Shown here piece after piece: positions 17,118 through 25,105 of a stretch of DNA of 64,000 nt; the first letter of the stretch is position 1; the number at the start of each line of letters is the position of its first letter. Below the pieces are notes generated by a model. The model made no database searches. It saw only the letters and a list, made by a program, of their open reading frames with translations, and had not been told where the DNA came from. The translations under genes were made by a program, and so were the position numbers. Source of the stretch: Sphaerisporangium sp039871875 (GTDB lineage: Bacteria > Actinomycetota > Actinomycetes > Streptosporangiales > Streptosporangiaceae); contig NZ_JBDPMD010000032.1 in NCBI RefSeq assembly GCF_039871875.1, positions 38,940-102,939 of the forward strand, read 5' to 3'.

Positions 17118-17801
17118 ATGGCGAACAAGCCCGCAGACCCCGAGCGTCCGGGGCGCATCAAGCAGCTCCGGATGGTCGCGCAGATCGTCCAGAAGGCCAA
17201 CCCCAAGGGCATGCCGATCGTTTACGCGTCGGCACTCGGTACGGTGGTCCTCTTCGTGGTGCTCGGTCTGGTGACCGGGTACGTCTGGCAGTTGATCCTT
17301 CTCGGGGTCATGGTCGCCATCACGGTCGGGCTGGTGGTGTTCTCCCAGCTCGCCCAGCGTGCGCAGTACTCGATGCTGGCGGGCCAGCCCGGCGCCGCGG
17401 CGGCGGTGCTCCAGGGCATGCGCGGCAACTGGCAGGTGACGCCCGCGGTGGCGGTCACCCGCGACCAGGACGTGGTGCACCGGGTGGTGGGCTTCCCCGG
17501 CATCGTGCTGGTGTCCGAGGGGCCGTCCTCGCGGGTGCAGCGCATGCTGGTGGCCGAGAAGAAGCGCGTGCAGCGGGTCGCGATCGACGTGCCGGTGTAC
17601 GACGTGCAGTGCGGCGACGGCGAGGGGCAGGTGCCGCTGAACAAGCTGCAGCGTCACCTCATGAAGCTCCCCCGCATGATCAAGAAGCAGGCGGTGTCCG
17701 AGGTGAACTACCGCCTGCGGGCGCTGCCGCAGACCGTGCCCATGCCGAAGGGCCCGATGCCGAAGGGCATGCGCATGCCTCGCGGCGGCAAGATGCGCTG
17801 A
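17118..17801 (+). CDS. DUF4191 domain membrane protein
   Basis: This 227-residue protein has two transmembrane helices (about residues 35-80) and a soluble C-terminal region with QPGAAAAVLQGMRGNW and VHRVVGFPGIVLVSEG, the hallmark of DUF4191 proteins. The tail is basic and Met/Pro/Gly-rich. The family is conserved beside lipA and glnA in many actinobacteria and its function is unknown. Its stop codon overlaps the ATG of the methyltransferase (TGATG), so the two are translationally coupled. Confidence 0.85.
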   Translation: MANKPADPERPGRIKQLRMVAQIVQKANPKGMPIVYASALGTVVLFVVLGLVTGYVWQLILLGVMVAITVGLVVFSQLAQRAQYSMLAGQPGAAAAVLQGMRGNWQVTPAVAVTRDQDVVHRVVGFPGIVLVSEGPSSRVQRMLVAEKKRVQRVAIDVPVYDVQCGDGEGQVPLNKLQRHLMKLPRMIKKQAVSEVNYRLRALPQTVPMPKGPMPKGMRMPRGGKMR

Positions 17802-18598
17802 TGTCCCGCCCCGCCCGGCACGCCGTGCCCGACACCCCCTCGGTGCGGGCCAACCGCGGCTGGTGGGACGCGGCGGCGGACGAGTACCAGGCCGAGCACG
17901 GCGCCTTCCTGCGTGACGCGGGGTTCATCTGGTGCCCGGAGGGGCTGGACGAGGCGGACGCGCGGCTGCTCGGGGACGTGCGGGGCCGGCGGGTCCTGGA
18001 GATCGGCTCCGGGGCGGCGCAGTGCGCGCGGTGGCTGGCGTCCCAGGGGGCGGTGGTCGCGGCGTTCGACCTGTCGTTCCGGCAGCTCCAGCACTCCCAG
18101 CGCATCGACGACGCGCATGGGAGCCATGTCCCGGTGGTGCAGGCCGACGCGGGTCACCTCCCTTTCGCGGACGTTTCCTTCGACCTGGCCTGCTCGGCCT
18201 TCGGCGCCCTGCCGTTCGTCGCCGACGCCCGTCAGGTCCTCACCGAGGTCCGCCGGGTGCTTCGTCCCGGCGGCCGCTTCGTCTTCTCCGTGAGCCATCC
18301 GATCCGCTGGGCCTTCCCCGACGACCCAGGCGCGCACGGCCTCACCTCCGACCGCTCCTACTTCGACCGCACCCCGTACGTAGAGGAGGACGAGGACGGC
18401 GTCCCCACCTACGTCGAGCACCACCGCACGATGGGCGACTGGGTGGCCGCCATCGTCGCCTCCGGCCTCACCCTGACCGCCCTCACCGAACCTGAGTGGC
18501 CGGGCACCCATACCCGTACCTGGGGAGGCTGGAGTCCGCTACGGGGCCGCCACTTCCCCGGCACCGTGATCTTCACCTGCGTGCGGCCTACCGGCTGA
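17801..18598 (+). CDS. Class I SAM-dependent methyltransferase
   Basis: This 265-residue protein has the SAM-binding motif VLEIGSGAAQCARWL (near residue 65), an acidic end to strand 2 (VVAAFDLS), ADAGHLPFADVSFDLACS and the post-motif RRVLRPGGRFVFSVSHPI. It belongs to the UbiE/Methyltransf_11 group; the substrate is unknown. The start overlaps the upstream DUF4191 stop by one base, implying co-expression. No closer functional assignment is possible. Confidence 0.85.
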   Translation: MSRPARHAVPDTPSVRANRGWWDAAADEYQAEHGAFLRDAGFIWCPEGLDEADARLLGDVRGRRVLEIGSGAAQCARWLASQGAVVAAFDLSFRQLQHSQRIDDAHGSHVPVVQADAGHLPFADVSFDLACSAFGALPFVADARQVLTEVRRVLRPGGRFVFSVSHPIRWAFPDDPGAHGLTSDRSYFDRTPYVEEDEDGVPTYVEHHRTMGDWVAAIVASGLTLTALTEPEWPGTHTRTWGGWSPLRGRHFPGTVIFTCVRPTG

Positions 18599-18699
18599 TC
18601 GCCGCATGACGGCGCCGATGTCGCCGTACCACGTCCCACCGTCGCGGCGCCGATCAACCCCACGAGGAACGGCGCGGAGACGGCGCGGCGCGGAGACGG

Positions 18700-19158
18700 T
18701 CACGTGCGTACCACGACCGTGCGGGCGGCGCGGTCGTGGAGGCCCCGGTTGTCCCGGTCCCAGATCAGGGCGGGGAGGGCCAGGCAGAGGAGGAGGGTGC
18801 GGAGCACGAGGGACGGGAACGGGGTGCGGTGGCCGTCCACGGTGGTGATCTTGATGCGGAACAGGAGCATGCCCAGGGTCATGCCGGTGGTGCCGGCCAG
18901 GATCAGGTACTCCAGGGCGAAGATCACCAAGCCGACCCAGGCGGAGCGCGCGGGGTCGGCGCCGAAGATGCCGCGGCCGATGGCCCAGGTGCAGACGAGC
19001 CAGTCGACGACGACGGCGCCGACGCGGCGGCCGAAGCCGGAGACCGAGCCGGGGCCCTCGGCGGGGAGACCGAGTCGTTCACCTGGGCGACCCAGATCGG
19101 CGCCCGCGGCGCGGACGCCGCCGAGCCAGGTCTGGGTCCATCTCGGCTGCCTGTTCAT
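18700..19158 (-). CDS. RDD family membrane protein
   Basis: The 152-residue protein has the RDD signature: GFGRRVGAVVVDWLVC near residue 41 at the start of the first helix and a C-terminal DRDNRGLHDRAARTVVV, with about three transmembrane helices. Some RDD proteins act in ion or solute transport, but this one is unassigned. It is transcribed away from glnA, sharing a 144-bp intergenic region. A -10 hexamer ends 6 nt before the ATG. Confidence 0.85.
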   Translation of the reverse strand: MNRQPRWTQTWLGGVRAAGADLGRPGERLGLPAEGPGSVSGFGRRVGAVVVDWLVCTWAIGRGIFGADPARSAWVGLVIFALEYLILAGTTGMTLGMLLFRIKITTVDGHRTPFPSLVLRTLLLCLALPALIWDRDNRGLHDRAARTVVVRT

Positions 19159-19164
19159 GCAGGT

Positions 19165-19170
19165 AAGATA
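19165..19170 (-). promoter_or_regulatory. Leaderless-type -10 (TATCTT) for the RDD gene
   Basis: On the minus strand the hexamer ends 6 nt before the ATG at 19158. Confidence 0.5.
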
Positions 19171-19215
19171 CCGTTCAGGCGCATCGGTCCGCCCTGTAAC
19201 CCTCCCCCCGTCTGG

Positions 19216-19253
19216 TTAACGTGTGCGAAACAAACGAGACATGGGACCGAAAC
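19216..19253 (+). promoter_or_regulatory. GlnR-type operator upstream of glnA
   Basis: Four half-sites with exact 6-nt spacing are present: TTAAC (19216), GAAAC (19227), GACAT (19238) and GAAAC (19249). This fits the actinobacterial GlnR consensus of alternating gTnAc and GaAAc sites. It ends 49 nt before the glnA start. The core TAACGTGTGCGAAAC recurs upstream of glnA2. Confidence 0.75.
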
Positions 19254-19302
19254 GGCACAGGCCTACGTTCGAGTCTGCAAGTTCGTGCCCCTGGGAGGTT
19301 GG

Positions 19303-20727
19303 ATGTTCAGCTCCGCCGACGACGTCCTGAAGTTCATCAGGGACGAAGGGGTGCAGTTCGTCGACGTCAGGTTTACCGACCTGCCGGGCACGACGCACCA
19401 CTTCACCTTTCCCACGGAGAACTTCGGCGCCAGCGTATTCACCGACGGTCTGATGTTCGACGGCTCGTCGATCCGTGGTTTCCAGGCCATTCACGAGTCG
19501 GACATGCTGCTGCTGCCCGACCCGTCGACGGCCGTGCTGGATCCGTTCCGCGACCATAAGACCCTCATCATCAACTTCTTCGTCCACGACCCGCTGACGG
19601 GCGAGGCGTACAGCCGCGACCCGCGCAACGTCGCCCGCAAGGCCGAGGACTACCTCAAGGGCACGGGCATCGCGGACACCGTGTACTTCGGCCCCGAGGC
19701 CGAGTTCTACATCTTCGACGATGTGCGCTTCGCCAGCAGCCAGAGCGAGAGCTTCTACCACATCGACTCGATCGAAGGCGCCTGGAACACGGGCAAGGCC
19801 CAGGAGGGCGGCAACCTCGGGTACAAGCCGCGCTACAAGGGCGGCTACTTCCCGGTCCCCCCGATGGACCACTTCACCGACCTGCGCTCGGAGATGGTCC
19901 GCAAGCTGATCGAGGCCGGCATCGAGACCGAGATGCAGCACCACGAGGTGGGCACCGCGGGCCAGGCCGAGATCGACTTCCGCTTCGGCACGCTGCTGAA
20001 GACCGCGGACAACCTGATGCTGTACAAGTACATCATCAAGAACACCGCGGTGAAGGCCGGCCGCACGGTCACCTTCATGCCGAAGCCGATCTTCGGTGAC
20101 AACGGCTCGGGCATGCACTGCCACCAGTCCCTGTGGAAGGACGGCGAGCCGCTGTTCTACGACGAGGTCGGCTACGCGGGCCTGTCGGACACGGCGCGGT
20201 ACTACATCGGCGGCCTGCTCAAGCACGCCCCGGCCATCCTCGCCTTCACCAACCCGACGGTGAACTCCTACCACCGCCTGGTCCCCGGCTACGAGGCCCC
20301 GGTGAACCTGGTCTACTCCCAGCGCAACCGCTCCGCCTGCATCCGCATCCCGATCACCGGATCCAACCCCAAGGCCAAGCGCATCGAGTTCCGGGTGCCC
20401 GACCCGTCGTGCAACCCGTACTTCGCGTTCTCCGCCCAGCTCATGGCCGGCCTCGACGGCATCCGCAACAAGATCGAGCCGCCGCAGCCGGTCGACAAGG
20501 ACCTCTACGAGCTCCCGCCCGAGGAAGCCGGCCAGGTCCCGCAGGTCCCCGGCTCCCTGCCGGAGGTCCTCGCCGCCCTGGAGGCCGACCACGAGTTCCT
20601 CCTCGAAGGCGGCGTCTTCACGCCTGACCTCATCGAGACCTGGGTCAGCTACAAGCGCGAGAACGAGATCGACCCGATCCGCCTGCGCCCGCACCCGCAC
20701 GAGTTCGAGCTCTACTACGACGTGTGA
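19303..20727 (+). CDS. glnA: Glutamine synthetase, type I (GlnA)
   Basis: This 474-residue enzyme makes glutamine from glutamate, ammonia and ATP. It has MFDGSSIRGF, the metal/ATP motifs around FGPEAEFYIFD and KPIFGDNGSGMHCHQSLW, and NRSACIRIP. The adenylylation loop DLYELPPEE has the target tyrosine near residue 401, so GlnE, encoded 5 kb away, should regulate it. A GGGAGG site precedes ATG 19303. A GlnR-type operator lies upstream and a strong 18-bp terminator follows. This is the main ammonia-assimilating synthetase of the two in the window. Confidence 0.97.
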   Translation: MFSSADDVLKFIRDEGVQFVDVRFTDLPGTTHHFTFPTENFGASVFTDGLMFDGSSIRGFQAIHESDMLLLPDPSTAVLDPFRDHKTLIINFFVHDPLTGEAYSRDPRNVARKAEDYLKGTGIADTVYFGPEAEFYIFDDVRFASSQSESFYHIDSIEGAWNTGKAQEGGNLGYKPRYKGGYFPVPPMDHFTDLRSEMVRKLIEAGIETEMQHHEVGTAGQAEIDFRFGTLLKTADNLMLYKYIIKNTAVKAGRTVTFMPKPIFGDNGSGMHCHQSLWKDGEPLFYDEVGYAGLSDTARYYIGGLLKHAPAILAFTNPTVNSYHRLVPGYEAPVNLVYSQRNRSACIRIPITGSNPKAKRIEFRVPDPSCNPYFAFSAQLMAGLDGIRNKIEPPQPVDKDLYELPPEEAGQVPQVPGSLPEVLAALEADHEFLLEGGVFTPDLIETWVSYKRENEIDPIRLRPHPHEFELYYDV

Positions 20728-20737
20728 CCGATCACGG

Positions 20738-20776
20738 AAAGCCCGGGACGAGGTTGTGAACCTCGCCCCGGGCTTT
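20738..20776 (+). terminator. Strong terminator after glnA
   Basis: An 18-bp stem with one mismatch encloses a 3-nt loop and begins 11 nt after the glnA stop. It ends in CTTT. Confidence 0.85.
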
Positions 20777-21054
20777 CGCGTGAACGGCCTCTTCGCCACC
20801 GTTCCCAGAAGCCCCCCGCGCCGGGCCGGAACGATCTGCCAGCGGGCTCTCGCTCCCGCAGTGTGCGTGTCATGGACATGGTGCGGCAGGTGATCGTGTT
20901 CGACGCGGGGCATCCGTTCTGTCTGCACGATTTGCCCTGGCCGGGAGATTACCGGACATCCCTGGCGTATCCGCGACGACCTCGTGGTTCGTAGCCGACC
21001 TACCCGTGGGTAGTTTGGAAAGGATCGATTTCCGACCACGGAGGGGTCACAGCC
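20777..21054. other. Intergenic stretch between glnA and the SnoaL-like gene
   Basis: No convincing gene is seen. A 40-codon ATG frame (20872-20994, + strand) is open, but its only nearby purines make a poor ribosome site and I recognise nothing in it. The last 50 bp must hold the promoter and GGAGGGG ribosome site of the next gene. Confidence 0.5.
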
Positions 21055-21498
21055 ATGGTCGACAAGTGGGAGGTCAAGCGCCGGCTGGCCGACGCGATCA
21101 ACGACCACGACGTACGCCGGATGCTCGATTGCTTCTCCGAAGACGCGGTCTTCGTCTCTCCCGTAGGACTGGCAGAGGGACGCGAGGAGATCGTGTGGAT
21201 CTTTGAGCAATTCTTCAGGGGCTTTCCTGACCTTCACCTGACGGTGTGGTACGAGGCCACGAGCACCGACAACCCCCTGGTGGTCGAATGGACGGGGACC
21301 GGCACGCACACCGGACCGTTCCTGATGCCCGACGGGCGGGAACTGGAGGCGACGGGCCGCCGCATCACTCTGCGGGGCACCTGCGCCTCGTTCATCGAGG
21401 ACGAAAAGATCGTCACGCACCGGGAGTACTTCGATCAACTGGAGCTGTACTCACAGCTCGGCCTGCACCTGGCGATGGACGAGCCGGCCTCCGCGTAG
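21055..21498 (+). CDS. SnoaL-like / NTF2-fold polyketide cyclase-type protein
   Basis: This 147-residue protein has the pattern of the NTF2-like superfamily: an N-terminal helix ending INDHDVRRMLDCFSEDAVFVSP, then EQFFRGFPDLHLTV, VVEWTGTGTHTGPF and a C-terminal EYFDQLELYSQLGL. The SnoaL-like branch includes cyclases, isomerases and many proteins with no known reaction. A GGAGGGG site precedes the ATG. No pathway neighbours suggest a substrate. A terminator-like hairpin follows. Confidence 0.82.
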   Translation: MVDKWEVKRRLADAINDHDVRRMLDCFSEDAVFVSPVGLAEGREEIVWIFEQFFRGFPDLHLTVWYEATSTDNPLVVEWTGTGTHTGPFLMPDGRELEATGRRITLRGTCASFIEDEKIVTHREYFDQLELYSQLGLHLAMDEPASA

Positions 21499-21511
21499 CC
21501 CTCCACAGCGG

Positions 21512-21542
21512 ACGGCCCGCATCGATTCCGATGCCGGGCCGT
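21512..21542 (+). terminator. Terminator-like hairpin after the SnoaL-like gene
   Basis: A 13-bp stem with a one-base bulge and a 4-nt loop starts 14 nt after the stop codon. Confidence 0.6.
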
Positions 21543-21553
21543 TTCCGGTGCCG

Positions 21554-21682
21554 TCAGTTCGTCGCGGCGGTCGTGCAGGGCTTCTGGAGATAGAAGCGAT
21601 AGTCCGAGCCGTCGTGGATCATGGCGGCACGGCCGGCGTCGCTGTCCGCGGCGAAGCCGGTGAGCTTGCGGACGTGAGTACC
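21554..21682 (-). pseudogene. Possible remnant of a gene 3' end
   Basis: On the minus strand a frame open for 42 codons translates to a protein-like sequence containing FAADSDAGRAAMIHDGSDYR and then FYLQKPC, closed by TGA. There is no good start; an internal ATG at 21622 would give only 22 residues and lacks a ribosome site. It reads like the C-terminus of a lost gene, but it may be chance. Confidence 0.3.
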
Positions 21683-21783
21683 TCAGGGTCGCGCGGAGGG
21701 GCGGCAGGGCCGTCGCCTACGATGTGGAAGGCCCTCCGGTTCAGGGACGGGTCACGACCGGAGAGCGGAGAGGTGGTGGCGAG

Positions 21784-21966
21784 GTGTTCGGGCGCAAGCC
21801 TCTTGAGGAGCGGCTGGCTGAGCGGAGGGCGCAGTTGCCGCCGCTGGAGGAAGGGAAGCACTTCGAGCACGGGCCGGCGAAGTTCGTGTTCATCTTCCTG
21901 ATCGTGTTCGTGGTGCTCGGGCACTTCGTCGGGTTGTTCGTGCTGATGGCGCTCGGGCAGCACTGA
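21784..21966 (+). CDS. Small single-helix membrane protein (60 aa)
   Basis: The GTG at 21784 follows GGAGAGG by about 8 nt. The product has a charged N-terminus (FGRKPLEERLAERRAQLPPL) and one strong transmembrane helix (about residues 32-56) built from FVFIFLIVFVVLGHFVGLF. I recognise no family. It is convergent with the deacetylase gene, with only 6 bp between the stops. Confidence 0.6.
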   Translation: MFGRKPLEERLAERRAQLPPLEEGKHFEHGPAKFVFIFLIVFVVLGHFVGLFVLMALGQH

Positions 21967-21972
21967 GGGCGG

Positions 21973-23022
21973 TCAGTACGGGAGCGTGTACTTGGTGAAG
22001 TGCGGGGCCACGTACGGGTTCTTGAACTTGGGGAACGCCACGGTGCGGACGTCGCCGTCGGAGGTGAAGCGGTCCTCGGGGTGGGCTTTCAGCCAGTCGA
22101 GCCATGCGGTGGAGCAGAAGCGGGCGCAGTCGCCGACCTTGTCCATGGCGCGGATCCTCGGGATGCCCAGGGGGTCGAAGTCCTTGCTGAACGGGGACGC
22201 GGCGGGGGTGTAGCCGGCGAGGAAGACGCCGGAGTAGTCGTAGCGGACGCCGGAGGCCTGGCCTTGGCGGGCCCACTGCTTGGTGGTGGGCTGGTTGCCG
22301 TACGGGAGGGCGATGGTGGCGGGGGCGTCCTTGATGAGGTCGGTGATCAGTTTGTGGCCGGCGACGATCTGGCCCTCCACCTGGTCCTTGGCGCGGCCGC
22401 GCAGGTTGAGGTGGTCGCGGGTGTGGTTGCCGACGTCGAAGCCGTTGTCCTTGAGCCAGCCGAGGACCTGGGCCTGGGCGTCGTGGCCGAAGGTGCCGAA
22501 CATGTCCTTGATGACGTAGAACGTACCGACGGGGCGGAAGCCGGGGTTCTTGCGGGCGACGTCCATCAGGATGCCGACGGCGGTGTCCGGCTTGGGCGCG
22601 CCTGAGCCGTCCAGGGTGAGCTGGGACGGTGAGGAGTCGTCGAAGGTGAGCACCACGGGGTGCTTGCCCGCGGGGATGGCGATGCGGCCGGTGGTGTACT
22701 CCCTGGCGGTGATCGGGACGTACCCCTCCTTGGCGAGCCGCTCCAGCTCGGCGCGGAACTGCGCCGGGCTGCGGTCGTCGCTGCCGGGGGCCGGTTTCGC
22801 GACGATGCGGTGGTACATCAGCACCGGGATCTGGCCGAGCTCGTTGGCCTTGACCTTGGCGGCCGTGGCGACGGCCGCCTTGCGTGCCTCCTGGGCCGGC
22901 ACGGCCTTGGCGGGCCCGGCACCCGCGGCCGGTCGTGTGGCGACCTCGCCGCCCCCGCATCCGGCCAGTGCGATCACGCCGAGTGACAACGCCCCGATAT
23001 GACGACCCCCGAAGCGGCCCAT
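21973..23022 (-). CDS. Polysaccharide deacetylase lipoprotein
   Basis: This 349-residue exported protein has a signal peptide ending in a lipobox (VIALAGC, Cys22), so it should be lipid-anchored outside the cell. The NodB-type domain shows the metal/catalytic TFDD near residue 131 and the second motif NHTRDH near residue 198, with PVLMYHRI at its start. Such enzymes remove acetyl groups from cell-wall or other polysaccharides. A GGGGGG ribosome site precedes the ATG. The glycan substrate cannot be told from the sequence. Confidence 0.9.
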   Translation of the reverse strand: MGRFGGRHIGALSLGVIALAGCGGGEVATRPAAGAGPAKAVPAQEARKAAVATAAKVKANELGQIPVLMYHRIVAKPAPGSDDRSPAQFRAELERLAKEGYVPITAREYTTGRIAIPAGKHPVVLTFDDSSPSQLTLDGSGAPKPDTAVGILMDVARKNPGFRPVGTFYVIKDMFGTFGHDAQAQVLGWLKDNGFDVGNHTRDHLNLRGRAKDQVEGQIVAGHKLITDLIKDAPATIALPYGNQPTTKQWARQGQASGVRYDYSGVFLAGYTPAASPFSKDFDPLGIPRIRAMDKVGDCARFCSTAWLDWLKAHPEDRFTSDGDVRTVAFPKFKNPYVAPHFTKYTLPY

Positions 23023-23198
23023 GGTCCCCCCAACACGACCGAGGAATGCGATACGTCACTCCTACCCGGCCGACCTGGGGGTTCCACCCGGAACGTGTCC
23101 TATGCAGACCAAGCACTCCCCCGGGTTTCGCATTCGCCGCCATTCCCACGAGATCCGTCGAGTGGGGATATGTCACCGAATACGGTCACACAGGGTGC

Positions 23199-24227
23199 TC
23201 AGCTGGTCGTGGTCTCCGTCGACCGGAACTTGATCCCGGTGAGGCGGCGCAGGATGTCCCACCAGAACGGGGCGCCGAACAGCAGGGCGAAGAACGTGAC
23301 GAGGAACCCGGGCCAGTGGCCGGGCGAGACGATGCGGTTCAGCCACTCGCCGCCGTTCCAGATCCACCGCGGGTTGCCGTTGTCCGGGATGACCACCGAC
23401 ACCGGCGCGTTCCCCACGATCTTCACGAACGCCGGGCTGGCCAGGATCTCGGTCACGCAGGCGTACGGGTCGGACGGATGCTCCGGGCACTTGTCGCGCA
23501 GCCCCCGCACCGCCGCCGCTCCCCCGTCCGCGGTGGCCGCCACCTGGGCCCGCACCGCGTTGTCGCTGAGGATGGCCTTGCCGTACTCCAGGGAGTCCAT
23601 GCTGAAGAACAGCGTCAGCGCCAGCCCGAGCGCCGCGATCACCCAGCGCACGTACTTGCGGTACAGCACGGTGAGGCGCTGCATCTCGCCGTCGAACCAC
23701 TCCTCGACGCCCTCGCGGAACGCCTCGGCGTCCTCCTTGGCGGACTCCCAGACGCCCTTCAGCGGCCCGTACAGCGGGCTGCCGTCCTGCCGGAGTTTGT
23801 CCAGCATGGCCGGCACACCGCCCTCGGCGGCGATCATCTCCATCATCGCGACCGCGAAGCGGCCCGGCGGCACGAACGAGATGCTGGTACGCCCGGCGGT
23901 GTTGTGGTCGATCTCACGCAGCCGCTCGTACAGCCGCCCCGACCAGGTGGTGGCGGTGCTGCGCATCGGCGGGGGCATCGGGTCGAACTTCGGCCGGGCG
24001 TCCTTGCGGCCGAACGGCAGGCGGGCGAACACCTCCCTGACGGTGCTCGGGATCCAGGACCGCTTGCCCTCGGCGCCGTCGAGCATGTCCCGCAGGTAGG
24101 CCCACAGGAACTTGCTGCGGATGCCGAGGATCCGCACCAGCCCTTCGTTGATCCCGCTGAGGAGCAGCGAGAACAGCAGGAACGCGATGACCAGGCCGGT
24201 GGCGAGGTCGACGTAGACCGAGTTCAC
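23199..24227 (-). CDS. Integral membrane protein of unknown function
   Basis: This 342-residue protein has an N-terminal transmembrane helix (about residues 8-28), a central soluble region, helices at about 195-213 and one near the C-terminus (about 305-325). The central EEWFDGEMQRLTVLYRKYVRW resembles a motif of a widespread but uncharacterised bacterial membrane family. Two cysteines (residues 249 and 258) lie in the segment after the second helix. No enzymatic motif is visible. It starts at GTG 24227 without a strong ribosome site. Confidence 0.7.
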   Translation of the reverse strand: MNSVYVDLATGLVIAFLLFSLLLSGINEGLVRILGIRSKFLWAYLRDMLDGAEGKRSWIPSTVREVFARLPFGRKDARPKFDPMPPPMRSTATTWSGRLYERLREIDHNTAGRTSISFVPPGRFAVAMMEMIAAEGGVPAMLDKLRQDGSPLYGPLKGVWESAKEDAEAFREGVEEWFDGEMQRLTVLYRKYVRWVIAALGLALTLFFSMDSLEYGKAILSDNAVRAQVAATADGGAAAVRGLRDKCPEHPSDPYACVTEILASPAFVKIVGNAPVSVVIPDNGNPRWIWNGGEWLNRIVSPGHWPGFLVTFFALLFGAPFWWDILRRLTGIKFRSTETTTS

Positions 24228-24322
24228 AAGCGATCACCCGTGACGGTAGGGGCATCAGGAGAGGGACCCTGCCACAGGGGACGAGGGTCACACAACAGAC
24301 GTCGCCGGGCCCCGTTCGGTTG

Positions 24323-24820
24323 TCAGGTGACCGGCTCGGGGGCCGGGAGTGCCGCGTCGCGCCAGGCGAAGCCCTCGGGGACGACCACCGACGTCCAGGG
24401 CGGCATGGGCAGCGCGGCGGCCTCGTGCGGGTGGATCCAGCGCACCTCGGCGATCTCCACGCCGTCCGGCTCGGCGGGGCCGTCGTCCACGGTGCAGCCG
24501 TACACCGTGATGACGTACGCCACCTCGTCGCCGTTGAGGTAGGTGGTGCGGAACGACGGGCCGCCGTACGCGCCGATCAGCCCGCGCAGCCGCACGCCGA
24601 GGCCGAGCTCCTCACGCAGCTCGCGGACCAGCGCGTCGCCGGGCGCCTCGTCGGGCTCGACGATGCCGCCCGGCGGGCACCACAGGTCGCCCATCTCGGT
24701 GTGGCGCGCGACGAGCATGCGGCCCTCGTCGTCGAACACGCACGCGGTGACCGAGGGCAGCATGAGCAGGTCGCTGCCGACCCGGGCACGCAGACGGGCA
24801 AGGTACTCCGACAACGGCAC
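24323..24820 (-). CDS. NUDIX hydrolase
   Basis: The GTG at 24820, preceded by GGGGGAG at 6-nt spacing, gives a 165-residue protein. The NUDIX box is complete: GGIVEPDEAPGDALVRELRE followed by ELG, near residues 57-79. These enzymes split nucleoside diphosphates linked to other groups using magnesium. The substrate is not predictable; the PSFRTTYLNGDEVAYV region suggests a nucleotide or sugar-nucleotide. Upstream extension to 25012 is low-complexity and probably not translated. Confidence 0.88.
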   Translation of the reverse strand: MPLSEYLARLRARVGSDLLMLPSVTACVFDDEGRMLVARHTEMGDLWCPPGGIVEPDEAPGDALVRELREELGLGVRLRGLIGAYGGPSFRTTYLNGDEVAYVITVYGCTVDDGPAEPDGVEIAEVRWIHPHEAAALPMPPWTSVVVPEGFAWRDAALPAPEPVT

Positions 24821-24885
24821 GGCCGCTCCCCCGGGACGCCGGACAGGACGCATCAACGGTAACCGCCCCGGCTCCTTCCGGGGAG

Positions 24886-24917
24886 CCCGGCGGCCGGACC
24901 CGGATCCGGCCGCCGGG
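24886..24917 (-). terminator. Strong hairpin between glnE and the NUDIX gene
   Basis: A perfect 12-bp G/C stem with an 8-nt loop lies about 190 nt past the glnE stop on the minus strand. It probably ends glnE transcription. Between it and glnE, two copies of GGAGCCGGGGTC (near 25030 and 25074) and small hairpins are the only features seen. Confidence 0.6.
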
Positions 24918-25105
24918 GGCCCACCCCACAGGCCGCCCTCCGGCGGCCCGCCACGGCACCCGGCCACCCGCCCCTCCGGCGGAGCGGGGTCCAGGGCGGG
25001 ACCCGTGGTCACGTGCTCCTCTGGAGGAGCCGGGGTCGAACAGCGGGGACGTCGTGGTCATCCGCTGCTCCAGGAGCCGGGGTCCCACGGGACGTCCCTC
25101 TGGGG

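Noticed and set aside
20872..20994. 40-codon ATG frame after glnA
   Set aside because: It has no good ribosome site or recognisable sequence. I left it as intergenic.
24821..25105. N-terminal extension of the NUDIX protein up to 25012
   Set aside because: The extra 64 residues are Gly/Pro/Arg-rich and contain the glnE terminator hairpin. GTG 24820 has a good ribosome site.
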